Source of the DNA: Solidesulfovibrio magneticus RS-1
Lineage (GTDB): Bacteria; Desulfobacterota; Desulfovibrionia; Desulfovibrionales; Desulfovibrionaceae
Reading direction: 5' to 3'
Assembly (NCBI RefSeq): GCF_000010665.1
Contig: NC_012796.1
Coordinates: 2,385,501 to 2,449,500, forward strand
DNA: 64,000 bases
A program made the translations under genes and the position numbers. The notes below the pieces were generated by a model, which ran no database searches, was not told where the DNA came from, and saw nothing but the letters and a program-made list of their open reading frames with translations. Below, piece after piece: positions 16,429-25,912 of the stretch (its first letter is position 1; every line of letters begins with the position of its first letter).

Positions 16429-17361
16429 TTAGCGGCAGTTGCCCTCGGCCTTGTAGCTTGTCAAAAAGTCGCAGTCGCCCAGATCGCAGGCTTTCTTATA
16501 GTCTGCGCAGGCCCGCTCCCGGTTACCAAGGCGTTCGTAGGCCAGACCACGATTGGTAAAATAGGAGGCGTCCGACGCCTTGGCCGCGATGGCCTTGTCG
16601 TAATCGGGCAGGGCTTCGCGGGGCTTGCCGGCGTTGCTCAAAAGATTGCCCCGATTGTTGCGCAGGTCCGGGTCCTGGGGATCGGCGGCGATGGCCTCGT
16701 CGAGCATGGTCAGCGCGGTCTTGGTGTCCCCGGCGGCCTGAGCCTTGGCGGCCAGGGCGGCCAGGGAAGCGGCGGCCTTGGGATCGCGAGCGCCGCCGGC
16801 CGGCACGGGAGCCTGGGCCATGGCCGGCTGGGCGGTCGGACTCGGAGTCGGCGTCACCATGGGTTGGGGAACCGGCGCGGCCATGGGCTGCGGGGCCGGT
16901 GCGACTGCCGTTTGCGGGGCAGGCGAAGCCATGGGCTGGGGCACGGGCGTGGTCATGGCCGGCGCGACAGGCGCAGCTGGCGCCGCGGGTTTGGGGGCTG
17001 CGACGGGCTGGGAAGCCGGCGGCGTCGCCGTGGCAGCCGGCGGCGTCGCCGTGGCAGCCGGCTGTCCGGCGGGTTGCGGCTTGGCCCCGAAAAGCCCGGT
17101 CTTGGGCTCGGGATGGGGCTGGCGCACGGGATCGGGAATGGACAATTTTTCGGTCGCCTGGCGAGACGGACCGGATTCCACTCCGGAGGTGGCTTCCTGC
17201 ATCTGCTCCTGGCGCTGCTGCTCTTCCTGGCGGATGGTGCTGTCGGCCTGGCGCATCTTTTCCAGACGGCGCTTGAGGATTTCCTCTTGGGTCAGGGCCG
17301 AGGCGGAAGTGGCCGCCAGGACGAGAGACATGGCGAGAAGCGAGGAGACAATCCGTCTCAT
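16429..17361 (-). CDS. Secreted TPR protein with Pro/Ala/Gln-rich linker
   Basis: 310 aa. A signal peptide (cleavage near SASA) is followed by a charged Gln/Glu-rich coiled segment (about 25-60), a long low-complexity Pro/Ala/Gln/Met linker (about 75-190) and two to three TPR units at the C-terminus (about 195-290), ending in a Cys-rich stretch (CADYKKACDLGDC, then GNC). Likely periplasmic. The linker includes a 21-bp in-frame tandem repeat. Stop and start of the neighbouring lipoprotein gene are 30 bp apart, so the two are probably co-transcribed. Confidence 0.75.
   Translation of the reverse strand: MRRIVSSLLAMSLVLAATSASALTQEEILKRRLEKMRQADSTIRQEEQQRQEQMQEATSGVESGPSRQATEKLSIPDPVRQPHPEPKTGLFGAKPQPAGQPAATATPPAATATPPASQPVAAPKPAAPAAPVAPAMTTPVPQPMASPAPQTAVAPAPQPMAAPVPQPMVTPTPSPTAQPAMAQAPVPAGGARDPKAAASLAALAAKAQAAGDTKTALTMLDEAIAADPQDPDLRNNRGNLLSNAGKPREALPDYDKAIAAKASDASYFTNRGLAYERLGNRERACADYKKACDLGDCDFLTSYKAEGNCR
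17015..17062. repeat. 21-bp tandem repeat inside the TPR gene linker
   Basis: gccggcggcgtcgccgtggc plus one base is repeated (17015-17035, 17036-17056) with a 6-base partial third copy. It keeps frame and encodes two copies of a 7-residue Ala/Thr/Pro unit, so unit number could vary between strains without breaking the gene. Confidence 0.9.
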
Positions 17362-17391
17362 GGAACGGTCCTTTGCAAAAGCCGGCAGCGC

Positions 17392-17991
17392 TTAGGGCTT
17401 GGCCGGGATATTGAGCACTTGCCCGTCACGCAGGGTGTCGGGATGCATGTCGCCGTTGGCCCGGGTGATGTCTTCCACGCTGACGCCAAATTTGTGGGCG
17501 ATGCGTGAGAGATGGTCCCCGCGCTGCACGGTATAGGTCGTGCCCTCGGATTTCTTGCCGCCCTCGGACTTGCCCTTGGCGTCCTTTTCCTTCTTGCCTT
17601 TCTCCGGCTTGGCCTTGACGGCCGGCTCGGCCACGGGAGCGGGAATCTCGATGACTTCCTCGCCCTTAAACGGCACGGCCAGCTGCTTACCGTCGCCGGG
17701 ACGCACCGGGGAAGGGGCATTGGGCGCAGGAGCGGCGGTCTTGGCGGCAATCCTGGCGTCGTCCTTAAAGAAAGCGGCGTATTCGCTTTCCGACAACCCG
17801 CCGTCGAAATCGGCATCCGATTTGGTGAACAGGTCCGGGGTCACGTCCGGAAAAACGAACAGCAGCTCCTCGTAGGAGATCTTGCCGTTTTTATCGTGGT
17901 CGACATGCCGGAAGGATTCCTTGTCCCCTCCGGAGCAGGCGCTGACCAGGGCGATAAGCCCCAGGGCAACCAAGGCGATGACTGACCGCAT
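17392..17991 (-). CDS. Lipoprotein with paired EF-hands and a LysM domain
   Basis: 199 aa from the ATG at 17991, with GAGGAG just upstream. Lipobox VSAC puts the lipidated residue at Cys19. Two EF-hand loops follow with complete calcium ligands: DHDKNGKISYEE (31-42) and DADFDGGLSESE (59-70). A Pro/Lys-rich linker (about 80-145) leads to a LysM domain (about 148-196, YTVQRGDHLSRIAHKFGV). LysM binds peptidoglycan, so the protein probably ties the membrane to the wall in a calcium-sensitive way; the calcium role is inferred from ligands only. Confidence 0.85.
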   Translation of the reverse strand: MRSVIALVALGLIALVSACSGGDKESFRHVDHDKNGKISYEELLFVFPDVTPDLFTKSDADFDGGLSESEYAAFFKDDARIAAKTAAPAPNAPSPVRPGDGKQLAVPFKGEEVIEIPAPVAEPAVKAKPEKGKKEKDAKGKSEGGKKSEGTTYTVQRGDHLSRIAHKFGVSVEDITRANGDMHPDTLRDGQVLNIPAKP

Positions 17992-18227
17992 AGGCTCCTC
18001 GTATCTGGCGTTGGAAAGGCGGCGCATATGCCGGCATTCGAAGCTGGCGCTTACCATGGGGGCAATCGGCAAGTCACGTGAAAAAAAAGAGGGATTTGTT
18101 CATCCCGGTCGGCCCGGCCGGGATTGCGGACTTGCCGACTCCCCCGGGCCGGGCGTACCACGGCCTGGGAACGCCGGCCGCCAGGGCCGGCCGTCCCGGG
18201 CATCACCGAATACGACGGGAGGCTGTG

Positions 18228-19250
18228 ATGGATATTGCCACGCTTCGAAAGACCGCCAAGGAAGAACTCAAGGGCTATTGCCGGGTGTGCCCGGTTTGCA
18301 ACGGCCGGGCCTGCGCCGGCGAGGCCCCGGGCATGGGCGGCATGGGCACGGGCTCGGCCTTTACGGCCAACCTGGAGGCCCTGTCCAAGGTCCGGCTCAA
18401 CATGCGCACCCTGCATAATGTCAAGACGGCCGACACCACTGTCGAACTGTTTGGCAAGACCTTGTCCATGCCGATCCTGGCCGCGCCCATGACCGGTGTG
18501 CTCTACAACATGGGCGGGCGGTTGGCCGAGGACGAATTCATCCGCCGCGTCATCGACGGCGCGGCCGAGGCCGGAACCATTGGCGCATGCGGCGACGGAG
18601 CCGATCCGGCCATGTTCGACAGCGGCCTGGCCGCCATCGCCGCCAAGGCCGGCCACGGCATCCCCTTTATCAAACCCCGCGCCCAGGACGCCATCATGGC
18701 GCTCCTCAAGCGCTCGGCCGAGGCCGGCGTGGCGGCCGTGGGCGTGGACGTGGACGGCGCGGGCCTGGCCGTCATGGCCCTGAAGGGCCAGCCGGTGTCG
18801 CCCAAGACCCCGGAAGAACTGCGGGAACTGGTCGGAGCCACGACAACCCCCTTTATCGTCAAGGGCGTCATGACCCCGGACGAGGCCGAAATCGCCTTTG
18901 CCGCCGGAGCAGCCGCCATCGTGGTTTCCAACCACGGCGGCCGGGTGCTCGACCATACCCCGGGCGCGGCCGAGGTGCTGCCGGCCATTGCCCGGGCCGT
19001 CAAGGGCAAGGGGGTCATCCTGGCCGACGGCGGCGTGCGCACCGGAGCCGACGTGCTCAAGTACCTGGCTCTGGGGGCCGACGCCGTGCTGGTGGGCCGT
19101 CCCCTGGTCATCGGCGCGTTCGGCGGCGGGGCCGAGGGCGTGGCGCTTTTGCTTGGTAAAATGCGGGCCGAGCTGGCCGCGGCCATGCTCCTGACCGGCA
19201 CGGCCTCGGTGCGCGAGGTGTCGCCGCGCATCGTCTCGTTCCAGTCCTGA
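18228..19250 (+). CDS. FMN-dependent alpha-hydroxy-acid oxidising enzyme (LldD-like)
   Basis: 340 aa from an ATG with GGGAGG 5 bases upstream. TIM barrel with the FMN and substrate residues of the family: catalytic His in SNHGGRVLDH (about residue 243) and the phosphate site GGVRTGADVLKYLALGA. Members oxidise 2-hydroxy acids such as lactate or glycolate. The N-terminus carries a cysteine cluster CRVCPVCNGRAC (about residues 18-29), not found in classical LldD, which may bind metal or an iron-sulfur centre. Lactate oxidation would fit a sulfate reducer. A strong terminator follows. Confidence 0.85.
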   Translation: MDIATLRKTAKEELKGYCRVCPVCNGRACAGEAPGMGGMGTGSAFTANLEALSKVRLNMRTLHNVKTADTTVELFGKTLSMPILAAPMTGVLYNMGGRLAEDEFIRRVIDGAAEAGTIGACGDGADPAMFDSGLAAIAAKAGHGIPFIKPRAQDAIMALLKRSAEAGVAAVGVDVDGAGLAVMALKGQPVSPKTPEELRELVGATTTPFIVKGVMTPDEAEIAFAAGAAAIVVSNHGGRVLDHTPGAAEVLPAIARAVKGKGVILADGGVRTGADVLKYLALGADAVLVGRPLVIGAFGGGAEGVALLLGKMRAELAAAMLLTGTASVREVSPRIVSFQS

Positions 19251-19279
19251 TCCGGGCCGGCTGCGGCCGGCGTATCGTG

Positions 19280-19321
19280 AAAAGCCCCGGCCGGTCGCTC
19301 GCGCGACCGGCCGGGGCTTTT
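19280..19321. terminator. Bidirectional intrinsic terminator
   Basis: A long perfect hairpin: AAAAGCCCCGGCCGGTCGC pairs with the mirrored arm around a short CGCG loop. A-runs and T-runs on both sides let it end both the hydroxy-acid oxidase (plus) and the amphi-Trp gene (minus). Confidence 0.92.
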
Positions 19322-19341
19322 GTTGCTGTTTGGTGCAGCGC

Positions 19342-19608
19342 CTAGCCGTCGAGGCCAAGGGGCGCGTCGCCGTCTTTCCAGGTAAGTTCAATGGAGAGCT
19401 TTTTCTTGGACTTGCCGGACTTGGCTTTCTCCTTGAAGCTGATTTCCAGCTCGCCCAGGCGCGGCAGCTCCACGCACACCGGTCCGTTATCGCCGTTTGC
19501 GGCCAGCTTGCCCTGCTTGAGGCCGGCGACGATTTTCTCCAGCACGACGGCGGCGTCGTAGGTCAGCATTTTTTCATCGCAGTGGAAGAGGTCGGTTTTC
19601 TCGCCCAT
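19342..19608 (-). CDS. Amphi-Trp domain protein
   Basis: 88 aa, the whole protein being one amphi-Trp-type domain: a DAAVVLEKIVAGLKQGKL helix followed by strands ELEISFKEKAK and KKKLSIELTWK. Family function is unknown; members are small, common in deltaproteobacteria and archaea, and often found alone. A good ribosome site (AAGGAG) precedes the ATG. Monocistronic, ended by the shared terminator. Confidence 0.8.
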   Translation of the reverse strand: MGEKTDLFHCDEKMLTYDAAVVLEKIVAGLKQGKLAANGDNGPVCVELPRLGELEISFKEKAKSGKSKKKLSIELTWKDGDAPLGLDG

Positions 19609-19770
19609 GGTGCGCTCCTTTGCGGGTCTTTTTCAGCGAAACCAACTTTTCTCATAACCACTTTGCGACAAGATGTCATGACGGGCGCGAGAAATTCCGG
19701 TCGCGGCGGCGAGACGAGGGTCAAGCCGGCAGGACATGAGACGGATTGACGGCCGTGGAGCGTCCTGCGG

Positions 19771-20307
19771 TCACATCTGGCTGGCGATGCGTTTTTTCCA
19801 GAGAGAATAGGCGTTCTTGGTCAGATGGATGCCGTCTTCGGTGAAATTGGGGCCGAGCTTGCCGTCGTCGGCCAGGAAGGCGTCATAGAGGTCGAGATAC
19901 CGCACAAAGGCGTTTTTGCGGTCGCAAAGGGCCTTCAAGCGTTCGTTGGTGGACACGATGACGGCGTTGTCGATGTTCTGGGCCCGGGTGGGCAGAATGC
20001 TTTGCACGTAGATGTGGGTATACGGCGAGAGGTGTTGGATCTTATTGATGATTTTGTCGTAGTTGTCGATAATCCGGTCCGGGGAGGCGATCTCGTTGAT
20101 GCCGACCATGAGGAAGACTTTGCCCGGCCGTTTTTGGGCGATAGGCTCAATGCGGCGCAGCAGATCGGCGCTGGTGGAGGACTCCACGCCGCTGATGAAG
20201 ACCTTGCGCGGTTCTTCGAAAAGATTGTAGATTTCCCAGCCCTTGGTGATGCTGTCGCCGCAAAAGACGATCTGCATGGCGAGCAGGGCGGGCAGCACGG
20301 GATTCAC
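19771..20307 (-). CDS. SGNH/GDSL-type hydrolase
   Basis: 178 aa from a GTG at 20307, chosen because GGAGG lies 8 bases upstream. Block I FCGDSITKGW gives the catalytic Ser19. Block III is VGINEI. Block V DGIHLT supplies the Asp-His pair near residue 160. It should hydrolyse an ester or acyl group, for example on lipid or polysaccharide; substrate is unknown. The hydrophobic first 11 residues could be a short anchor but are too short for a firm signal peptide. Confidence 0.8.
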   Translation of the reverse strand: MNPVLPALLAMQIVFCGDSITKGWEIYNLFEEPRKVFISGVESSTSADLLRRIEPIAQKRPGKVFLMVGINEIASPDRIIDNYDKIINKIQHLSPYTHIYVQSILPTRAQNIDNAVIVSTNERLKALCDRKNAFVRYLDLYDAFLADDGKLGPNFTEDGIHLTKNAYSLWKKRIASQM

Positions 20308-20424
20308 GGAATACGCCTCCGGATGCGCGGTCGCTTTCGGGCAGAGTTGCCCTGATCGGCAAAAAATAAGCGGCGTGACGAATCCGGTCAAGGGAAGGGC
20401 CGCCGGGCATGGCGCCGTATGGAA

Positions 20425-20468
20425 AACATTGCGCCCGGCGCGCGCGAAGGCGGGCCGGGCGCAATGTT
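20425..20468 (-). terminator. Terminator of the lysA operon
   Basis: Perfect 15-bp stem: AACATTGCGCCCGGC (20425-20439) with its complement at 20454-20468, loop of 14 bases, starting 10 bases after the lysA stop and followed on the minus strand by TTTT. Confidence 0.85.
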
Positions 20469-20477
20469 CGAAAAAAA

Positions 20478-21716
<1,239 letters not shown>

Positions 21717-21728
21717 GGGCTGGTCTCC

Positions 21729-24392
21729 TTAGCGGGCGTTGCCGCCAAATCGCCCTTTCCAGTCGCAAAGCAGCGTCAGGGCTTCAAGCGGCGTCATCCG
21801 GTCTAGTTCGAGGCGCGACAGTTCGTCAAGAAGTAGGGCGGACAGGTCGGGCCGGGCCTCGGTTTCGTCCGCTGCGGCGTGGGGCGGCTGCACGGCGAAC
21901 AGCCCGGGCAGGGACGGCTGGCCGCGCTCGCGGTTGCCCCGGGCGGCCTGGGCGGGGTCGCGGCAGCTTTCGAGTTCGCCAAGGATCTCCCGGGCGCGCT
22001 TGACCACGTTTCGCGGCACGCCGGCCAATTTGGCCACTTCCACGCCGTAGCTGCGGTCGGCCGGCCCAGGCAGCAGCCGGCGCAGGAAAATGATGTCGCC
22101 CTTCCATTCCTTGACCGCGATGTTGGCGTTTTTGAGCCCCGGGATGCGGCCTTCCAGGGCGGTCAGCTCGTGGTAGTGGGTGGCGAAAAGGGTGCGCACG
22201 CCATGGCCGTCGTCGCGGCCGCACAGTTCCTCGACCACGGCCCAGGCCAGGGCCAAACCGTCGAAGGTGGCCGTGCCGCGCCCGATCTCATCCAGGATGA
22301 CCAGGCTCTTCTTGCCGGCCTGACGCAGGATGCGGGCTGTTTCCATCATCTCCACCATGAAGGTGGACTGGCCCTGAGCCAGGTTGTCCGAGGCCCCGAC
22401 CCGGCAAAAAACGCGGTCCACCAGCCCCACGCTGGCCTTGGCCGCCGGCACGAAGGAGCCGATCTGGGCCAGGATGGCAATCAGCGCGGTCTGACGCAGG
22501 ACCGTGGATTTGCCGGCCATGTTGGGACCGGTGATGAGCAGCATCCGGGTCGATTCGTCGAGGCTCACGTCGTTGGGGATGTAGTTGCCCACGCCCGTGA
22601 CGGCCTCGACCACGGGATGGCGGCCAGCCCGGATGGCGATGGCCTGGCCGGCGTGGAGTTCGGGCCGGGTCCAGTCGCCGGCTACGGCCGCCTCGGCCAG
22701 TCCTTGCCAGACGTCCAGGCGGGCAACCCGGGCGGCGGTTTCCATGACCCGCTCGCGCAATCCGGCCACGTGGTCGCGCAGTTCCCGGAAAAGATTGTAT
22801 TCCAGCGTCTTGCGTTTTTCGCCGGAGGCCAGGAGCTTGTCTTCGAGTTCTTTGAGCGCCGGGGTGACGTAGCGTTCGCAGTTGGCCAGGGTCTGGCGGC
22901 GCTCGAAGTGGGCCGGGGCGTAGCCGGCAGCTTTGGACAGCTCGAAATAGTAGCCAAAGACTCGGTTGAAGCCGAGCTTGAGCTTGGGCAGATTGCCGTC
23001 TTCCTGTTCCCGGGCCAGCAGTTCCTGGAGTTTTTGCTCGCCGTGTTCGGCCAGATCAAGCAGTTCGTCCAGTTCGGGATGATAGCCGGCCCGGAACAGT
23101 CCCCCCTCGGTGACGAGCACCGGCGGCGAATCGACCAAAGCCCTGGACAGGAGTTCGAAAAGGTCGTCGAGGTCGTCCCAACCCGACAGCAGGGCGCTGG
23201 CGGCCTTGGCCGAGGCGGCCCCGGACAGGCGCTGGCGCAACGCGGGCAGGGCGGCCAGGGATTGGCGCAGGGCGGTGAAATCGCGCGGCACGGCCCGGCC
23301 GAGGAAGATGCGGGTAATAAGCCGCTCCAGGTCGTAGACCCCGGCCAGGTCTTCCCGGACAAGGCGGCGAAGGCTCTCGTCCTCGGCGAAAAGGGCCACC
23401 GCCTCCTGGGTCTCGTGGATGGGACCGAGGTCGAGCCAGGGCTGGCGCAGCATGGTTTCCAGCAGCCGTCCGCCCATGGGCGTCTGAGTACGGTCCAGTA
23501 CATGCCACAGCGTCCCCCGGCCTTTGCGGCCGTCCAGGCGGCGAAAAATTTCCAGATTGCGCTCGGTGACCTCGTCCAGGAGCATGTGCCGGCCGAGGTT
23601 GACCGGCTTGAATGGCCCCAGGTGGCCGAGATCGCGCATGTAAGTGGCGCTTAAGTAGGTCAAAAGCGCGCCCATGGCCCGCACGAGCTGGGGCTTGTCG
23701 GTGCAGTCAAGTGCGGCCAGATCGGCCACGGACTGGGCGGAGAGCACCTTGTCGCGGCCGGCGGCGAAATCGAAATGGGGCCGTGGCGGCACGGTGGTGA
23801 CGTGGACGCCGGCCAGGGGGATGTCGCGGGGCGGGGTGACGCCCTCGGGCAGGAGCAGTTCGCGAGGGCCGATCTTCACCATCCACTGCCACAGGCGGGC
23901 AGCGTCGCGGGAATGCAGGCCGGACCATTCGCCGGTGGAGCAGTCGACCCAGGCCAGGCCGCCGGCCCGTTCGTCGGCATCGTAGTAGAGGGCGGCCAGG
24001 AAGTTGTGTTCCTTGGCCCGCAGGTTGCCGTCTTCCACGGCCGTGCCCGGGGTGAGCACCCGGGTGACGGCCCGTTTGACCAGGCCCTTTGCCTGCCGCG
24101 GGTCCTCGATCTGGTCGCAAACGGCGACCGAAAACCCTTTTTCGAGCAGTTCGGCCAGATACCCCTCGGCGGCGTGATGCGGCACACCGCACATGGGGAT
24201 GGGCGAATCCGCTCCGGGATTGCGCGTGGTGAGGGTGATTTGCAGTTCGCGGGCCGCGGTGATCGCGTCCTCGAAAAACAATTCGTAGAAATCCCCCATG
24301 CGGTAGAACAGCAGCGCGTCAGGGTGCTCGGCCTTGGCGCGCAGATACTGTTCGAGCATGGGGGTCATCTTGAAATCCCCCACGGCAGGCAA
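21729..24392 (-). CDS. mutS: DNA mismatch repair protein MutS
   Basis: 887 aa. The N-terminal mismatch-binding domain keeps the Phe-x-Glu motif (MGDFYELFFEDA, about residues 32-43). Connector, lever and clamp domains follow, then the ABC-type ATPase with Walker A GPNMAGKST (about residue 620) and Walker B ILDEIGRGT. It recognises mismatches and recruits MutL. TTG at 24392 follows an AGGAG at 5 bases, so it is a likelier start than the internal ATGs at 24368 and 24359. Within the operon it sits 12 bp from both neighbours. Confidence 0.97.
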   Translation of the reverse strand: MPAVGDFKMTPMLEQYLRAKAEHPDALLFYRMGDFYELFFEDAITAARELQITLTTRNPGADSPIPMCGVPHHAAEGYLAELLEKGFSVAVCDQIEDPRQAKGLVKRAVTRVLTPGTAVEDGNLRAKEHNFLAALYYDADERAGGLAWVDCSTGEWSGLHSRDAARLWQWMVKIGPRELLLPEGVTPPRDIPLAGVHVTTVPPRPHFDFAAGRDKVLSAQSVADLAALDCTDKPQLVRAMGALLTYLSATYMRDLGHLGPFKPVNLGRHMLLDEVTERNLEIFRRLDGRKGRGTLWHVLDRTQTPMGGRLLETMLRQPWLDLGPIHETQEAVALFAEDESLRRLVREDLAGVYDLERLITRIFLGRAVPRDFTALRQSLAALPALRQRLSGAASAKAASALLSGWDDLDDLFELLSRALVDSPPVLVTEGGLFRAGYHPELDELLDLAEHGEQKLQELLAREQEDGNLPKLKLGFNRVFGYYFELSKAAGYAPAHFERRQTLANCERYVTPALKELEDKLLASGEKRKTLEYNLFRELRDHVAGLRERVMETAARVARLDVWQGLAEAAVAGDWTRPELHAGQAIAIRAGRHPVVEAVTGVGNYIPNDVSLDESTRMLLITGPNMAGKSTVLRQTALIAILAQIGSFVPAAKASVGLVDRVFCRVGASDNLAQGQSTFMVEMMETARILRQAGKKSLVILDEIGRGTATFDGLALAWAVVEELCGRDDGHGVRTLFATHYHELTALEGRIPGLKNANIAVKEWKGDIIFLRRLLPGPADRSYGVEVAKLAGVPRNVVKRAREILGELESCRDPAQAARGNRERGQPSLPGLFAVQPPHAAADETEARPDLSALLLDELSRLELDRMTPLEALTLLCDWKGRFGGNAR

Positions 24393-24404
24393 GGGCGCTC
24401 CTGG

Positions 24405-24794
24405 CTAGGCGTCGGCCTTTTGGGGTTCGCTGGTCGCGGCCGGGGCGGCGGCCGGAGCCGGAGCGACGGCGGCGAAGCTCGGAGGCGTGGCCACGGTGGA
24501 CTTCTTCTGCTGGGCCATCTGCTTTTCCAGGGCGTTGACCTTGTTTTGCAGGCTGCGCATGCCCGAGGCCAAACGGACCTTCTCGGCCAGGAAGTAGAGG
24601 GTGGCGAACAGGCCGCCGGCCACGAAGCTCAGGAGCAGCACGACGTAGAAGGGCACGCCGGGAGTCTGGACCTGATAGCCGAAGGCGCCGAGCTTGAGCA
24701 GCAGGGCGGTTTCGAGGATGGCGGTGTTCTGCACGAAAAACAGCATGCAGACGAAGAAGAAAACCAGCAGGAAAAGCACTTTGATCACGCGCAT
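24405..24794 (-). CDS. LapA-domain inner-membrane protein
   Basis: 129 aa from an ATG with AGGAGG just upstream. Two transmembrane helices (about 4-25 and 45-67) are followed by a short coiled coil (about 70-95) and a Pro/Ala-rich tail. This matches LapA/YciS-type proteins, which in E. coli work with LapB to control LPS synthesis. No lapB neighbour is present. It lies 13 bp after the HIT gene and 12 bp before mutS. Confidence 0.75.
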   Translation of the reverse strand: MRVIKVLFLLVFFFVCMLFFVQNTAILETALLLKLGAFGYQVQTPGVPFYVVLLLSFVAGGLFATLYFLAEKVRLASGMRSLQNKVNALEKQMAQQKKSTVATPPSFAAVAPAPAAAPAATSEPQKADA

Positions 24795-24807
24795 CGAGGC
24801 CTCCTTG

Positions 24808-25311
24808 TCACGACGTGACGGTTGCGTGGTAATCCGAAAAAAACGGTTTGAGCCGATCAAAGGTGGACAGCAGCAATTCCGGCATCACCCGGGTTTCGCC
24901 AAAAACGGCCATGAAAGAGGAGTCGCCGTTCCAGCGGGGAACGAGCTGGTAGTGGATATGGGCGGCGATGCCCGAACCGGCGGCCTCGCCCAGGTTGAGA
25001 CCGATGTTTATGCCCTGGGGCCGCATGCAGTCGCTGATGACCCGCGTGCAATAGGCGATGCCCCGGGTCAATTCCACATTTTCTTCGTCGGTGAGCTGGG
25101 TGATGCAGCTGACGTGGCGAAAAGGCGTGACCATGAGATGGCCGGAATTGTAGGGAAATTTATTCATGATGACGAAGCCGTGCCGCCCTCGGGCCAAAAC
25201 CAAGCGATCCCGGTCGCCGTCGGTTTTCTCAGGCAGGCAGAACACGCAGCCGTCGGGTTTGGGTCCAAGGATATACTCCATGCGCCAGGGCGCCCACAAC
25301 ACTTCCATCAA
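24808..25311 (-). CDS. HIT-family nucleotide hydrolase or phosphorylase
   Basis: 167 aa. The histidine triad is HIHYQLVP (His118, His120, with Gln122 in the third position, as in Ap4A phosphorylase and related HIT branches). A CVFC pair (Cys22, Cys25) may bind zinc. These enzymes cleave dinucleoside polyphosphates or nucleotide conjugates. It is in the operon between TIGR00725 and lapA. Confidence 0.85.
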   Translation of the reverse strand: MMEVLWAPWRMEYILGPKPDGCVFCLPEKTDGDRDRLVLARGRHGFVIMNKFPYNSGHLMVTPFRHVSCITQLTDEENVELTRGIAYCTRVISDCMRPQGINIGLNLGEAAGSGIAAHIHYQLVPRWNGDSSFMAVFGETRVMPELLLSTFDRLKPFFSDYHATVTS

Positions 25312-25329
25312 GACGACTCCGCGCGATCC

Positions 25330-25797
25330 TTATTTCTTGAGATGGGACGCCACGAACACCAGCGCTTCCTCGGGACTCGACACGGCGCGCACGCCCTCGA
25401 TGCCGCCGAAGCATCCCAGGGCCGCCACCGGCCGGCCCAGCTTGAGCGCCACGCCGATTTCCGAAAGGGTGCCGGCTCCCCCGGCCACGGCGATGACGGC
25501 GTCGCCGTTTTTGACCACCAGCACGTTGCGGGCGATGCCCAGGCCCGTGGCCACCGGCACGTCCACATAGGGGTTGGCCGCTCGGACGTCGTCGCCCGGC
25601 AGGATGCCTATGGTGTGACCGCCGGCTTCCCTGGCCCCCTGGCAGACGGCGGTCATCACTCCGCCCAGGCCGCCGCAGACGATTTCGTACCCGGCCCTGG
25701 CCGCCAGTTCGCCCACCCGCCGAGCCGTCTCGTACTGGGTGGCGTCGCATTGGCCCGAACCGATGACCGATACCCGTCCGGGGCGCGTCGTGTCCAT
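25330..25797 (-). CDS. TIGR00725 / LOG-like Rossmann protein
   Basis: 155 aa from the ATG at 25797. The nucleotide-binding fold has VSVIGSGQCD at the N-terminus, the CGGLGGVMTAVCQGA segment and GGAGTLSEIG near residue 110, all typical of the LOG/DprA-like superfamily. The PGGxGTxxE signature of cytokinin-activating LOG enzymes appears in a changed form (AGGAGTLSE), so LOG activity is uncertain. First gene of the operon leading to mutS and lysA. Confidence 0.75.
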   Translation of the reverse strand: MDTTRPGRVSVIGSGQCDATQYETARRVGELAARAGYEIVCGGLGGVMTAVCQGAREAGGHTIGILPGDDVRAANPYVDVPVATGLGIARNVLVVKNGDAVIAVAGGAGTLSEIGVALKLGRPVAALGCFGGIEGVRAVSSPEEALVFVASHLKK

Positions 25798-25912
25798 GTC
25801 CGTCTTGCTTACACGCGTCTTTGTCCAAGAGCAAGGGAGCCTTAGCAGGCAGGCGACAACTTGACGCCAAAGGGCTTGAGGCAACGGGGGCGGCAGGCTA
25901 CCATAAGCGACC

